Part shown: positions 36,184-48,295 of the stretch, piece by piece
Position numbering within the stretch: position 1 is the first letter of the stretch
Layout: the number at the start of each line of letters is the position of its first letter
From: Rhizomys pruinosus
Taxonomy: Eukaryota; Chordata; Mammalia; Rodentia; Spalacidae
Length of the DNA stretch: 64,000 nucleotides
Assembly: GCA_009823505.1 (NCBI GenBank)
Contig: VZQC01008777.1
Coordinates: 212,775 to 276,774, forward strand
Direction of reading: 5' to 3'
Program-made: the position numbers and the translations under genes
Notes under the pieces: generated by a model
The model's database searches: none
What the model saw: the letters and a program-made list of their open reading frames with translations, nothing else
Told to the model about the DNA's origin: nothing

Positions 36184-36790
36184 TCTGAGATCTCCTGAGA
36201 CCAGCTGAAGCCAGGAAGGTAGGTAGGAACTGGGTGCTTCAGCAAGGCTGATTGTTCATTGACTTAACCTAGTTAATCCATTAATCCAGTTGTCTTTGGC
36301 TTAATTGGCTTTTGTGGCTGTGGGGGTGGAGTTATCCTCCCAGCTGGTATTAAAGGTAGGGTTGTGTGAGTCTTGAGATCTGAGATCTCCTGAGACCAGC
36401 TGAAGAGCAGGAAGGTAGGTAGGAACTGGGTGCTTCAGCAAGGCTAATTGTTGATTGACTTAACCTAGTTAATCCATTAATCCAGTTGTCTTTGGCTTAA
36501 TTGGCTTTTGTGGCTGTGGGGGTGGAGTTATCCAGCTGGTATTAAAGGTAGGGTTGTGTGAGTCTTGAGATCTGAGATCTCCTGAGACCAGCGGAAGGAA
36601 GAGCAGGAAGGCAGGTAGGAACTGGGTGCTTCAGCAAGGCTGATTGTTGATTGACTTAATCTAGTTAATCCATTAATCCAGTTGTTTTTGGCTTAATTGC
36701 TTTTGTGGCTGTGGGGGTGGAGTTATCCTCCCAGCTGGTATTAAAGGTAGGGTTGTGTGAGTCTTGAGATCTGAGATCTCCTGAGACCAG
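36184..36790 (+). promoter_or_regulatory. L1 5' monomer array (promoter repeats)
   Basis: Three tandem copies of a unit of about 195 bp begin at 36184, 36379 and 36571, and a fourth partial copy starts at 36770. Each starts with TCTGAGATCTCCTGAGACCA and ends with a GTTGTGTGAGTCTTGAGA stretch. Unit lengths are 195, 192 and 199 bp; small indels (AGCAGG, GGAAGG) distinguish them. Tandem monomers of about 200 bp are the known promoter design of murine L1 families. The monomer sequence is not one I recognise from the mouse A, F or Tf types. Confidence 0.85.
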
Positions 36791-36942
36791 CTGTATCACA
36801 GGTACTGGGGCACGGCTAAAGAGACCCCGCCCCTGCCAACTGGGATTACAGAGGCATCTGAAGGAGGCAAGCAAAGCAAGCCTTCAACACAGTGAAGAGG
36901 CATTTAGGACTCACATTGGAATACAGGCAAGGAGAAGCCCTT

Positions 36943-38070
36943 ATGCCAGGAACACAAAGAAGAGACAACACCAGAAAGGGGCAGGATGATCCTGCACCAA
37001 GCTCTACCAATGCTATGGAAGATTCCCACAGTGGGATCCCTCTGAGGATGGCCCAGGACACAGATATCAGAAACACAATTGGGAACATATTTAAAGAACT
37101 ACAAGATTATAAAGAACAAATCAAAGAACTAAGAAAAGAGAATGAAGAACTCAAGAAGGACCTTGAGAGAGAGAATGACAAACTCCGGAAGGAAGTAGAA
37201 ACACTGAAAAGATCCTATGCTGAAAAAGATAAGGAAACCAACAAGCAAAGCAAAGAGCTACAGGAATAGATTGAGAAGATCCAAAAAGAAGTAGAACTAC
37301 TAAAGAAATCAGAAGAGGAAATGAAAAAGGAAATCAAACACTCATCCAATCAAGAGGAAAGGAATGGAAAAAGCCTCAGAAGCAGAATGGAGGAACCAGA
37401 ACAAAGAATATCAGACCTGGAAGATAACACAGAACAACTAAAAACCTCAAGGAAAGATTATGAAAAATTTAAAAATACACAAAAGTGGAACAACCAGGAA
37501 CTGTGGGACACTATGAAAAGATCAAACCTATGCATCATAGGAATAGAGGAAGGAGAAGAATCCCAAGAGAATGGTATTGATCAGATCTTCAACAGAATAA
37601 TAGATGAAAACTTCCCCAAACTAAAAAAGGACAAACCAACACAAATACAAGAAGCACATAGAACTCCAAACAGACAAGATCAGAAAAGAAATTCTCCATG
37701 CCACATCATAGTTAAAATGCTAGACACCCAAAACAAAGACAAAATCCTTAAAGCCACAAGAGAAAAACAAGTGACATATAAGGGGAAACCTATCAGAATT
37801 ACAACTGACTTCTCAACGCAAACTATGAAAGCAAGAAGAACCTGGAGCAAAGCATTCCCAGTGTTAAGGGACAATAGATGCCAACCCAGGTTACTATACC
37901 CAGGAAAAATGTCGATTATAGTTGAAGGAGAGAGAAAAAACTTCCATGACATAAACAAGTTGAAAGAATACATGTCCGGAAAACCAACCCTTCAGAGAAT
38001 ACTTGAAGCAATTCAAAGAACAGAAGAAAGGAGCAACCAACCCCAGGCACCTAGAAAGAGAAATCAATAA
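36943..38070 (+). pseudogene. L1 ORF1, one in-frame stop
   Basis: ORF1p is the RNA-binding trimeric chaperone of L1 ribonucleoprotein particles. The first in-frame ATG is at 36943 (MPGTQRRD); the open frame extends upstream without another ATG. The frame is open to TAA at 38068-38070 except for a single TAG at 37267-37269 (codon 109). N-terminal residues form a long charged coiled coil with heptad-like repeats (ELRKENEELKKDLEREND). The middle has the RRM-type region with NLCIIGIEEGEE, and the C-terminal domain shows REKQVTYKGKPIRI and CQPRLLYP, typical of L1 ORF1p. The full frame would be 375 residues, near the mouse size. The coiled-coil part is unlike the mouse sequence I remember, which fits rapid change in this domain. 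One substitution is enough to explain the break. Confidence 0.9.
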
Positions 38071-38111
38071 AAGCATAACTGAAGAAATAGAAACCAAAAC
38101 CCAAACCACAA

Positions 38112-41100
38112 ATGGATAATAAGGCCAAAGGAAGCAACACAAACCTATCAGTCATAACCTTAAATATTAATGGACTAAATTCCCCAATCAAAAGACATAG
38201 ACTGGGAGATTGGATTAGGAAACAGAATCCATCCATATGCTGTCTACAAGAAACACATCTTACCTTCAAGGACAGGCACCACCTTAAAGTGAAAGGATGG
38301 AAAAAAATATTCCAACCAAATGGTACCAAAAAGAAAGCAGGTGTTGCTATTTAAATATCAGACAAAATAGACTTCAAAGTAAAAGAAATCAGAAGAGATA
38401 AAGAAGGCCATTACATTTTTATCAAAGGAACAATTCACCAAGAAGATTTCACAATTATGAATATATATGTCCCAAACTCTGGTGCACCAAATTTTATAAA
38501 GACAATTCTCTAGGACCACAAGTCACACACTAACCCCAGTACAATCATAGAAGGGGATTTCAGTACCCCACTGAGTCCTTTGGATAGGTCAATAGGATAA
38601 AGAATAAACAGAGAGACTTCTGAACTGAGTGAAATGATATACCAAATGGACCTCATAGACCTCTACTGAATATTCCACCCTAATACCAGAGAATACACTT
38701 TCTACTCAGCACCCCATGGAACATTCTCCAAAATCAACCACATACTGGGACACAGAAGAAACCTCCACAAATACAAAAAGATTGAAATAATTTCATGCAT
38801 TCTATCAGATCACAGTGCAATAAAGCTCAACATCAACACCAGGATAAGCCCTACTGCCTACAGGAACATATGGAGATTAAACAACACACTCTTGAATAAT
38901 GAATGGGTCCAGGAAGAGATAAAGAAAGAAATAAAAGCATTCCTGGAACTGTCTGACAATGACAATACAACACAACAAAACCTATGGGATACCTTAAAAG
39001 CAGTCATAAGAAGAGGGAAGTTTATAGCCCTGGGTGCCTACATTAGAAAAACAGAAAGAGCACAAGTGAATGATCTAACACCATAGCTAAAAGCACTTGA
39101 GAGGTAACAACAGACGAACCCTAAACGCAACAGACAGGAAGAAATAACAAAAATCAGTGCAGAAATCAATGAAATAGATACAAAGAAAACAATACAAAAA
39201 ATCAATGAATCCAAAAGTTGATTCTTTGAAAGAGTAAACAAGATAGACGACCTCTAGCCCAGTTAACCAAAAGAAAGAAGGAACAACTCCAAATCAATAC
39301 AATCTGTGATGAAAAGGGAAAAATCACAACAGACAAGGAAAAGATCCAGAAAATCATACGGGAATACTTCAAAAACCTGTAGTCTACCAAGTTTGAAAAC
39401 CTAGAAGAAATGGATGAATATCTGAAATCCTGGGAATCACCAAAGCTCAACCAAGAAGAGATATACAGCTTAAACAAACCAATAATACATGAAGAAATTG
39501 AAGATGTAATAAGAAACCTCCCAATTAAAAAAAGCCCAGGCTCAGACGGTTTCACGGCAGAATTCTATAAGACATTTCAAAAAGACCTACAACCATTATT
39601 ACTGAAACTGTTTAGAAGGATACGATCAGAGGGAATTCTCCCAAATTCCTTCTATGAAGCCAGCATCACTCTATTACAAAAACCAGGCACAGATACAACT
39701 AAAAAGGAGAATTATAGACCCATCTCCCTAATGAACACAGATGCCAAAATTCTGAACAGGATACTGGCAAATTGCATACAGACCCACATGAAGAAGATCA
39801 TCCATCATGACCAAGTTGGATTCATACCAGAGATGCAGGGATAGTTCAACATATGAAAATCAATAAACATCAAACACATAAATGGAATGAAAGACAAAAA
39901 ATAACACCATCTTCTCAATTGATGCTGAAAAAGCCTTTGACAAAATCCAGCATCCCTTCATGCTTAAAGTCCTAGAAGGAATTGGATTGGAGGGATCATT
40001 CCTCAATGTAATCAAAGCCATATACAGGAAACCCACAGCCAATATCATCCTAAATGGGGAAACAACAGAAACATTCCCTTTAAAGGTAGGAACTCAACAA
40101 GGCTGCCCCCGTCACCAATCCTCTTCAATATAGTGTTTGAAACATTTGCTAGAGCAATAAGGCAAGAAAAGGAAATTAAAGGAGTACTAATTGGAAAAGA
40201 GGAAGTCAAGCTATCCTTATTTGCTGATGATATGATTGTTTACTTAAGGGAGGCTAAAAACTCCACCAGAAAACTCATAGAAACGATTAACAGCTTCAGC
40301 AAAGTAGCAGGATACAAAATTAACCTAAAAAAATCAATGGCCTTTCTTTACACCAAAAACAAGCAACTGGAGAAAGAATTCAAGGAGACCTTCTCACTCA
40401 CAAGAGCCTCAAAAACAATAAAATATGTAGGAACAAACCTAAGCAAAGACACCAAAGATCTCTACAACAAAAATTTTAAACCTTTAAAGAAAGAAATTAA
40501 AGAAGACATCAGTAGACGGAAAAACCTCCTTTGCTCATGGATTGGGAAAATTAACATTGTAAAAATGTCCATTCTACTGAAACTCTTGTATAGATTTAAT
40601 GCAATCCCATTCAAAATCCCCAAGAGTTTCTTCACAGACTTGGAAAAAGAGTCCTTAAATTCATTTGGAAAAACAAAAGACCCCAGATAGCCAAAACAAC
40701 CCTGAGTGAAAAGAGCTACACAGGGGGATCTCTATACCAGACTTCAAACTATACTACAGGGCTATAGTCATAAAAACAACCTGGTACTGGCACAAAAACA
40801 GACCTGTTGACCAATGTAACAAAACTTAAGATCCAAAGCTGAGCACATACAATTTCAGCCATCTTATATTTGACAAGGGGGCCAAGAAGACACAATGGAG
40901 AAAAGACAGTATCTTCAGCAAGTAGTGTTGGCAAAACTGGATCACCACTTGTAGAAGATTGAAATTAAACTCCTACCTCTTGCCCTGTACAAAAGTCAAC
41001 TCCAGATGGATCAAAGACCTCAACGTGAAGCCCCAAACTCTGAGGGCAATAGAAGAAAAAGTTGGCAGCAGACTACAAGACATAGGCATAGGAAAAGACT

Positions 41101-41957
41101 TCCTAAATCAAACAGCAGCTGTGCAAGAATTAAGGTCGACAATTGATAAATGGGACCTCATTAAACTCAAAAGCTTCTGTACATCAAAAGAAACAATCAA
41201 GGAAGTGAAGAGAAATCCCATAGAGTGGGACAAAACCTTCACCGAAGAAACATCTGACAAAGCATTGATTTACAGAATATATAAACTACTCAAAAAATCA
41301 AAAAGAAAGAAAACAAATGACCCACTCAATAGATGGAGCAAAGAGCTGAACAGAGACTTCAGAAGTGAGGAATTAGAGATGTCTGAGAAACACCTTAAGA
41401 AGTGTTCATCATCACTAATCATTAAGGAAATGCAAATCAAAACCACTTTAAGATATCATCTTACTCCAATAAGACTGGCTAGGATCAAGAAAACAAATGA
41501 TACCAAGTGCTGGAGAGGTTGTGGGGAAAAGGAACACTCACCCACTACTGGTGGGAATGTAAACTCATACAGCCACTATGGAAAGTAGTGTGGAGGACCC
41601 TTGGAAGACTTGGAATGAACTTACCACCCAACCCAGCCATACCACTCCTAGGCATGTACCCTCAAGACTCACCCCACTGCAGAGATACATGCACAGCCAT
41701 GTTTATTTCAGCTCTCTTCACAATAGCAAGGAGCTGGAACCAGCCCAAATGCCCCTCAACTGATGAGTGGATAGAGAAAATGTGGTACATCTACACAATG
41801 GAGTTCTATGCAGCAGTAAAGAAAGACGACATCATGAGCTTTGCAGGAAAATGGCTGGAGCTAGAGGACATCATGCTGAGTGAAGTAACACAGTCCCAGT
41901 AAAACAAATGATGAATGGTATCCCTCATCTGTGGATGCTAGTGCCAATTACCTGGTT
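38112..41957 (+). pseudogene. L1 ORF2, multiply disrupted
   Basis: ORF2p supplies the endonuclease and reverse transcriptase of L1. The ATG is at 38112 (MDNKAKGSN), 41 bp after ORF1. Recognisable parts are the endonuclease N-terminus (LNINGLNSPIKRHRLGDWI, CLQETH), endonuclease SDHSA near 38808, reverse transcriptase YRPISLMN near 39715, the catalytic FADD at about 40220-40231, and the C-terminal cysteine-rich region (CWRGCGEK near 41506). Stops in the main frame occur at 38352, near 38508, 38598 and 38667, and at 39084. The frame then shifts by 39410, is scrambled around 39840-40130 and returns near 40950. The copy cannot make a working protein. The span of about 3.85 kb is normal for rodent ORF2. 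Confidence 0.9.
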
Positions 41958-42244
41958 GTAAGTATTTCCTGTGCATGGCCCCTTGAGCTTTTGTCCAAAG
42001 CAGTTGGGAGTGATGCATATTGGAAACAACAACAACAGAAAGGACTGCATCAAAGAACTGACTGAAACAGTGAACTTCTGCTCAAAACAGTCAACTTCCA
42101 CATGGAGAATATTTAGAAAGACTGAGAAAGAGATGAAAAGCCTGTTTGGCAGAATGCATGAGCTCTGGTGGGGTGGGGGGATGGGGGGGACACGGGTCTA
42201 GATTTGATAAAAATATATAAATAAATAAATTTTAAAAATTGCTT

Positions 42245-42389
42245 AATTAAAAAAAACAAAAAGAGAAGAGATTGGGAGGGAACGTGATGGGGCGTGCACA
42301 GGAGGAGTGGAGAGAAGGGGATGGGAGTTGGAGTTGATCAAGTATATCTGTGAAGTTCTCAAATGAAAAATTATCATAAAATGCTGGGA
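42245..42389 (+). mobile_element. old L1 3' end, left part
   Basis: Purine-rich L1 3'UTR sequence (GGGAGGGAACGTGATGGGGC) ending where the solo LTR begins. It may join 42763-42893. Confidence 0.5.
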
Positions 42390-42762
42390 TGTAAGTTTCT
42401 TTGAAAAAAACTCTCTTTATTCATGCCAGCAGTGTGCTTATATACCAAAAGTTACTGTGTTCTGGGCAAGGAAGTGGGGGAGGGCAGGCGGAAGGGAGCC
42501 ACCTTGGCTCCTACTGGGGGCCTGCAGAGCTCCTGTTTGTACAACCAGTAAACTAGAGGTGCAAAATTTTGCTCAACGCCTCAAGGGAAGGGGCCCTCTG
42601 GTTCTGGAACTTTGCAGAGATAGGCTAGGAAAGAAAACACTGTAATATCTCGGACCTTCTGGAGCTACAGATAACTCACAGAGATATCAGATAACTCTAG
42701 GAGGTTTTACAGGACAAGTCTTACAGGTCCTGCCTCGAGCCAGGTGAAGTTTCATTCCTACA
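42390..42762 (-). mobile_element. solo LTR, ERVK-like
   Basis: On the minus strand it reads TGTAGGAATGAAACTTCACC ... AAAGAAACTTACA, with TATATAAGCACACTGC followed about 20 bp later by AATAAAGAGAG. TG...CA ends, TATA box and poly(A) signal suit a solo LTR of 373 bp. No matching 6-bp target duplication was seen. Confidence 0.7.
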
Positions 42763-42893
42763 AATGGGGTTTCATTTGCTAATAGAGGGCATGAAGTCAG
42801 CAGGGGAGGGGAGCAAGGGAGATAGGGTGTCTGAATATGATCAAAGTATATTGTATCAAACAGTTGAATTAATAAAATTAAAAAAAGAATTAC
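42763..42893 (+). mobile_element. L1 3' end, right part
   Basis: GGTGTCTGAATATGATCAAA and an A-rich end, the pattern of old L1 3' ends. Confidence 0.6.
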
Positions 42894-43213
42894 GATACAT
42901 GGAAATGTGAGTTGGGAAATTGATCAGGGTCAGGATAAAAGTTTGAATAACAGCAAAGTTTCCATTTCACAGAGGTATTAGATCACCTTTCATAACAGCA
43001 TCCCTATTTTTTTCCATTTAGCGCTGCACAGAACTTATTATTATTATTGAAAAGGAGAAAAGGTCAACAATTTTATTTTCTCTATCTAGTGCACTATGGC
43101 TTTGCTGATGATTTATAGATAGAATAAAATCTTTCACCAGAGCCCTGATGTGGCAACAAAGTTATCAGAGACACTGGTACTAGCTGTCTAGATTAGAATC
43201 CTGAGAGATTTTC

Positions 43214-43461
43214 TTTTTTTTTTAAATTTTATTTATTTTTGTATGTGTATGAATGTAGTGTATGCATATAGGTTTGTGCACCCGTGTCGTGCAATGCCGT
43301 GGAGGTCAGAAGAGGGTCCCAGATTCCCCTGAAACTGGAGTTCTCCTGGAATTGGAGTTACAGACGGTTCTTAGCCACCATGTGGGTGCTGGGGATCGAA
43401 CCCGGGTCCTCTGCAAGAGCAGTTGGTGCTCTTAACTGCTAGGCTATCTCTCCAGCCCTCT
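43214..43461 (-). mobile_element. B2/B3-type SINE
   Basis: Full reverse-complement copy with T-run. Perfect target-site duplication TGAGAGATTTTC at 43202-43213 and 43462-43473. Confidence 0.95.
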
Positions 43462-43473
43462 TGAGAGATTTTC

Positions 43474-44364
43474 AATAGCATCTGCAAACTTTGATGGTCA
43501 TCACATTATCTAAATTGTTTACAGAATACACAGGTCACTGGCTTGACCTCAAAATTGCTAAATTGGTTATTAAAGTCATTCAATAAATATTTATATAATA
43601 CTTTTAATTTGAAAAATAATGTGTATTTTTCTACATTAGTACATAACAGGAAATAAAGCAGACACTGCCCACCCATTATAAATCTAAACTTTAGCAAAGG
43701 AGACATATTGCAATGAGCATAAAACATTAGTGTATGATAACACATGTGGAGTAAATCAAGTAGAGAGGAAGGTAGGATTAGGCACAGGGCAGATGAGGGT
43801 GACTTTAGGGAGGTGAAGGTAGGTGACAGTATTATCTAACATAGCAGGCATAGGGTTCACTAAAAGACTTCGAGGAGGTAAGGGAATCTGGCAGATTCAG
43901 AAGAGATAGTTCAAGATGGAGGAAACAGGAAAAACTCTGGAAAGGAACATGCCCTGTTCATCAAGGATGAAAAATGAGCCAGTATACCTTGGGATTAAAT
44001 AGCCATAGATGTCGGCACCATGTGAGGATACAGTAAGATTAGAGGGTGTACAGGCTTCTAGATGACTTCAACAAAGTGCCTGTTTTTGCTCTGAATGAAA
44101 AGGAGTGCCATAGCAGTGTTTTTAGCAAAACAATTCCATGTCTGACTTGCCTTTGAAATGCTTTATCCCAGGTGCTATGGAAACAGACTATATATTAATT
44201 GCATTCCTTGTTGCTGTCACAACTGAGGAAAGGGATTGGGTTCGTGGTTTAACAGAGGATCATTCCATTATGGTAGGGAAGGAATGGCGGTAGGAGTTTG
44301 CTGATCACGTTATGTCTATGCCTTCTGAAAGCATTGCCTAGGCTGTATTTAAGGAAAAGGCTTG
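43474..44364. other. intergenic stretch, nothing recognised
   Basis: Unique-looking. 44205-44300 may be a worn piece of a common rodent repeat, but the match is too weak to call. Confidence 0.5.
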
Positions 44365-44715
44365 TGTGGTGGCTAATTCTACCTGTCAGCCTGGCTGGGT
44401 CACATTACCTAGATATATGGTCAAACATTATTCTAGATGTCCTTAGATGAAATGAGCATTGAAATTAGTGGATTTGAGTAAAGACTAAGGTCTGGGTTAT
44501 ATCAATCAACTAAAGACTGACCTCCTCTGAGCAGAAAGGAGCTCTATCAGCAGACAGCCTTTGAACTTGAACCACAACACTGGGGCTTCTGCTCGTCCAG
44601 ATGGCTCATTTTAGACTTGTCAGTTTCCATAATCATGTGAGTAAATTTCTTATACCAAATCTCTCCAAATATGTTCACATATTCTACCACTTCTGTTCTC
44701 CAGAGAATCCTAACA
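44365..44715 (+). mobile_element. ancient pan-mammalian interspersed repeat
   Basis: Decayed copy of a widespread repeat (GTGGTGGCTAATTCTACCTG, GGTCAAACATTATTCTAGAT, CCATAATCATGTGAGTAAAT, TTCTCCAGAGAATCCTAAC). I recognise the consensus but cannot name the family with confidence. Confidence 0.6.
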
Positions 44716-45149
44716 GCTGGCAAGGGAGACTGAAAGCTAGAAGGCCCAGGCTGTGAGCGCACTGCACTGTCCATGCTTTTTTTTGTCCACTCTAAACCCA
44801 GGGTTGTAAAGATGCCCGTGTGGGTGCTCAGCACTGCTCTTGGAACCAGAGCTTCACACTATCTGCCAGCCCTGGGTCCGGGGAAGCTTACTTCACACTG
44901 GTAAAATTCTGTCATTTAATTTTAGCTGAAATGTCTTAGACATTTAAAAGTTTTTACTTATTAATCACTTCGTACTTTGTATGCATCAGTAGTTTCATTT
45001 TATGTATTTTGGAAGATTCTCTAAATATTCAAATGAATTCCTGGCAAGTGAAATGAGAAATCAAAAATGAATGAATAAAGATTTGGAAAACCACTTCTGG
45101 AAGGTTACCAGCCTTGAGCAGAGCTCTGATTCCTTTAAGGGTATCCTTA

Positions 45150-45435
45150 ATCCTTTCCCTTCCAGGACCCCTTCCCCTTCCCCTTTCCTTCCCTCCCTTC
45201 CTTCTCTTCTCTTCCCCCTTCTATTCCTTTACCCTCTTTTCTGACCTTCCCCTTCCCTTCCTTCCCTTCTCTCCCCGTTCCCCTTCTTTCTTCTTTCCTG
45301 TCTTTGTCTTCCTTCCCTTCTTGCTTTCTTTTTCTTCCACCTGCCCTCCTCTTTCTCCTCTGCTTTTCTCCTCCCCTCCCATCCTTTTCCCCTCTAATTC
45401 CTTCCTCTCATCTTCCTTTTCTTTCTGTCCAGCTG
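45150..45435. repeat. polypyrimidine tract
   Basis: Almost pure C/T for about 285 bp (CCTT, CTTCC and TCCC units) on the plus strand. The 147-codon ORF across it (Pro/Phe/Leu/Ser) is compositional. Confidence 0.95.
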
Positions 45436-45619
45436 TCTTTCTTGTTGGTGTGAGAAAAAATAAAATCTTAAGGTGTAGTGATCATACAGGAAAATCAAGG
45501 TGGAAGAAACCTGAAGTAGCTGGTCACCTTCCTTCCAAGGTCAGAAGAGAGAAATGAATGCTTCCATACTGGTACTCAGCCCACTTCCTCCAGTTTATAT
45601 GAACCAGAATTCCCTGCCT

Positions 45620-45765
45620 GAGGAATGGTCTTGCCCACAATTAAGATGAGTCCGTCCACATTAAATAATATAATCACGACAATCCCCCGTAGGCATGCTG
45701 TGTGGCTCATCATGTGTTCTAGATTCCATCAGCTGAAGAACAGTAACCATCATATGTTTCCCTTG
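45620..45765 (-). mobile_element. interspersed repeat piece, same family as 1195
   Basis: AATATAATCACGACAATCCC ... GTTCTAGATTCCATCAGCTG resembles the reverse complement of the 5' part of the repeat at 1195. Confidence 0.45.
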
Positions 45766-45983
45766 TGGTCCACTCTTGTGCTGATGTTCCTGGAAGCCTG
45801 GTATTTGCCCTTTGGGGATCCCAGACAAGCTTTGGGAACTCATCTTTATATATCAAACCTCCCCTGGATGGCTTTAGTTTCTCCAGTCCATCTAGCCTTG
45901 CCCTCCGTAACTGACACTGAGACACTACTTATTGCCCTAAGGAGGGATCTGCACTAGCTACAGTGAAAACTTCAATCTTTAAA

Positions 45984-46125
45984 GCCAGGTGTGGTGGCTT
46001 AAGTACTTAATTCCAACACTCTGGAGGCAGAGGAAGGTGGATCACACAGAGATTCAGGACAGCCTGGTTTACATAGGGAGTTTGTAAGGTAGGAGATGCT
46101 ACCTTATAAAACCAAAACCCAAACT
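45984..46125 (+). mobile_element. B1 SINE, old
   Basis: GCCAGGTGTGGTGGCTTAAG start, GACAGCCTGGTTTACATAGG core, A-rich end. Confidence 0.85.
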
Positions 46126-46243
46126 TACAACAAACAAAAAATGCAAAACAAAGACTAAAAATGCCCCAGACTTCAACCTAAACCTTGTGATATGAAAAGA
46201 AAAATTCAACATAATCTTTCACATTGAGATATAAATGTTTTTA

Positions 46244-46288
46244 ATGGTTTTTGTTTTTTTGTTTTTGAGACAGGGTCTCCCTGTAGCC
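46244..46288 (-). mobile_element. very short B1 fragment
   Basis: Only the tail end of B1 (TTTTTGAGACAGGGTCTCCC) survives. Flanks TGTTTTTAATG on both sides suggest a truncated insertion. Confidence 0.6.
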
Positions 46289-46519
46289 TGTTTTTCACTC
46301 TGTTTTTAATGTTTTTAACAAGGACAGATAAAAAAGAACTATATTCAGACTGAGAAAGCAAACAATAAATTGGGATTTCAAAATTACTCACTTAATATTT
46401 TTAAGAGCCTCATCACTTTCTTTTCAATGTCCCTATCCTCTTTAATAAACTGGGGTTGGTGATCAACGTTTTTAGAATTCGAAATGCCTTGCTTTTCAAA
46501 ATAACATAAACTATCTAAA

Positions 46520-46740
46520 ACTAGGGTCAGTGGAAAGTTCAGGGGGTAAAGCTGCTTACAGTGCGAGCTTGGCTACCTGAGTTCGATCTCCAGAACCCAG
46601 GACAAGGTGGAAGGAAGGAACTGACTCCACAAAGCTGTGCTCTGACTTTACAAATGTGCTGTGACATGTGCATCTACACACATACATATCACATACAGAT
46701 GCATACATACACACATACAAAATAATAATAAATGAAATTT
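46520..46740 (+). mobile_element. B2/B3-type SINE, old
   Basis: Worn tRNA-like head (GTGGAAAGTTCAGGGGGTAA), GAGTTCGATCTCCAGAACCC B box and an A-rich tail. Confidence 0.7.
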
Positions 46741-46744
46741 AAAA

Positions 46745-47305
46745 ATCTAACACTATATAAAGGAAGTTTAGGAATGAGAACTCCTTTATTTTATTTCCCT
46801 TTAAAGTCTGGCCTTTTTTCTGACTTCCCTCTACAAAAGAGCTTGCAGCCTGCACAGCCGTACTGAAGCTGTACTGTGTTGGAAGTAGCCAAGAAAAAGG
46901 GTTGAGGGATGGGACGAGCTTTGGAGTTAGCAGCTTGGCTTGCAGTGCAAGCTATGCCCTTCCACACTCTCTGCAACTCAGCCATGGCGAACACTAGTTC
47001 CCACCTCAGTCTTTAGTGTCAACACACTATACAACACAGACTGGAGTTGATGGTATCCGAGCTGAGCTCATTTCTAAATGTTATCTTTCTCCATTTATAT
47101 CTCTTTGCTATCTTTTCCTTTATCCTTCTTTCCTTGGTCTCCAGGGACACCAACCATGGGACCTGGTTCCTTATCTCACCACAATGCATTGATTTTTAAG
47201 TTGTTTCATCAGCTATAGATGACACTATCGCAGTTAGAGGCAAACTGCTACTTCATATTTATTCTCCTTCCCCATAGTTTTGCTTAATTTAGGAAACTTC
47301 TGCAT

Positions 47306-47310
<5 letters not shown>
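46745..47310. other. intergenic, nothing recognised
   Basis: No gene or interspersed repeat seen; ORFs short. Confidence 0.5.

Positions 47311-47360
<50 letters not shown>
47311..47360. repeat. (CT)n simple repeat
   Basis: Pure CT array next to a B4-like SINE. Confidence 0.97.
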
Positions 47361-47364
<4 letters not shown>

Positions 47365-47620
47365 TATAACACACCCATGTGATCACGTGGAGGCCAGAGG
47401 AAGAGCTTGGAAGTCTTGTATTCCCGTCCTTATTTGTTTAAGATAGGGTCTCTCACTGAATCTGAAGCTCAGCATTAGGCTGGCCAACAGGCCGTGAGGA
47501 AATCTCTCTGTTTCTATCATTGAATACTAGGGTTACAGGCACATATAGCCATACCTGACTTCTTTTATGTGGGAGCTGCAAGTGTTCTTATCCCCTAAAC
47601 CATTTTTCTTGCCCCTGGAT
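47361..47620 (-). mobile_element. B4-like SINE
   Basis: Composite SINE pattern: GTGGAGGCCAGAGGAAGAGC, then GATAGGGTCTCTCACTGAAT, then GGGTTACAGGCACATATAGC. Confidence 0.65.
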
Positions 47621-48016
47621 AAGTTTTTGATAAACTAGTGTTCATATCACGTTGTCTTCCCTGTGTTTCTGGGCCTGGGGATTTGCAGGTAGCGTCTATC
47701 ATCCGTTTTATTTCTGCCCTCATGATCCATCATTGGCATCGTCGTGTCTTCGTAATGGACATAGTGTCCTCTTCGGCTCTGCACTCCAGGTCTTGTATCT
47801 CTCTCCATGGCACTCCGAACAAATTCTCTGGCACTTTAAAACTCTTTTCTCCCAACCCAAATCCAAACTCTAGGGATTTTGTCTGTTTCTTGTTTAGACC
47901 TGCTTCACTGATAGAAGGGTCTAGGAGTTGGTGCAGAGGGTCAAGGAATTGTGACCCAATGGGCAGGACAGAAAATATAGGCCTTCAACAAGAATGATGT
48001 AGAAAGTATACCGGTG

Positions 48017-48250
48017 ATGGCCTAGCGGTTAAGAGCACCGACCGCTCTTACAGAGGACCCGGGTTCGATCCCCAGCACCCACATGGCGGCTGAGAACCGT
48101 TTGAGACTCCAATTCCAGGAGAACTCCAGTTCCAGGGGAATCCGAGACCCTCTTCTGACCTCCGTGGCATGACACGGGTGCACAAACTTGCATGCAGATA
48201 GTACATTCATACACATACAGAAATAAATAAAAATTAATAAAAAAAAAGAA
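48017..48250 (+). mobile_element. B2/B3-type SINE, slightly 5'-truncated
   Basis: Begins TGGCCTAGCGGTTAAGAGC, missing the first dozen bases of the head. Target-site duplication AGAAAGTATACCGGTGA-like (48001-48016) and AGAAAGTACACTGGTGA (48251-48267). Confidence 0.92.
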
Positions 48251-48295
48251 AGAAAGTACACTGGTGAAAACTTGTGTTTTCAGTTTTCTTTGCAC

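Larger units (their letters stand above)
36180..42240 (+). mobile_element. near full-length LINE-1, inactive
   Basis: In order: monomer array, a short tether (36790-36942), ORF1, a 41-bp spacer, ORF2, a 3'UTR with a G-rich polypurine stretch at about 42165-42190, and an A-rich tail (42208-42240). The length of about 6 kb matches rodent L1. ORF1 has one nonsense codon; ORF2 has many stops and frameshifts. Its 3' end is closely similar to the truncated copy at 25307, so the two are from related subfamilies. I found no convincing target-site duplication. Confidence 0.92.

Noticed and set aside
36184..36790. Tandem units that could be taken for a CRISPR-like array or satellite
   Set aside because: Units are about 195 bp, have no spacers and lead directly into L1 ORF1; they are L1 promoter monomers.
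45114..45557. 147-codon ORF
   Set aside because: Arises from a C/T-only tract; composition is Pro/Phe/Leu/Ser with no domain.
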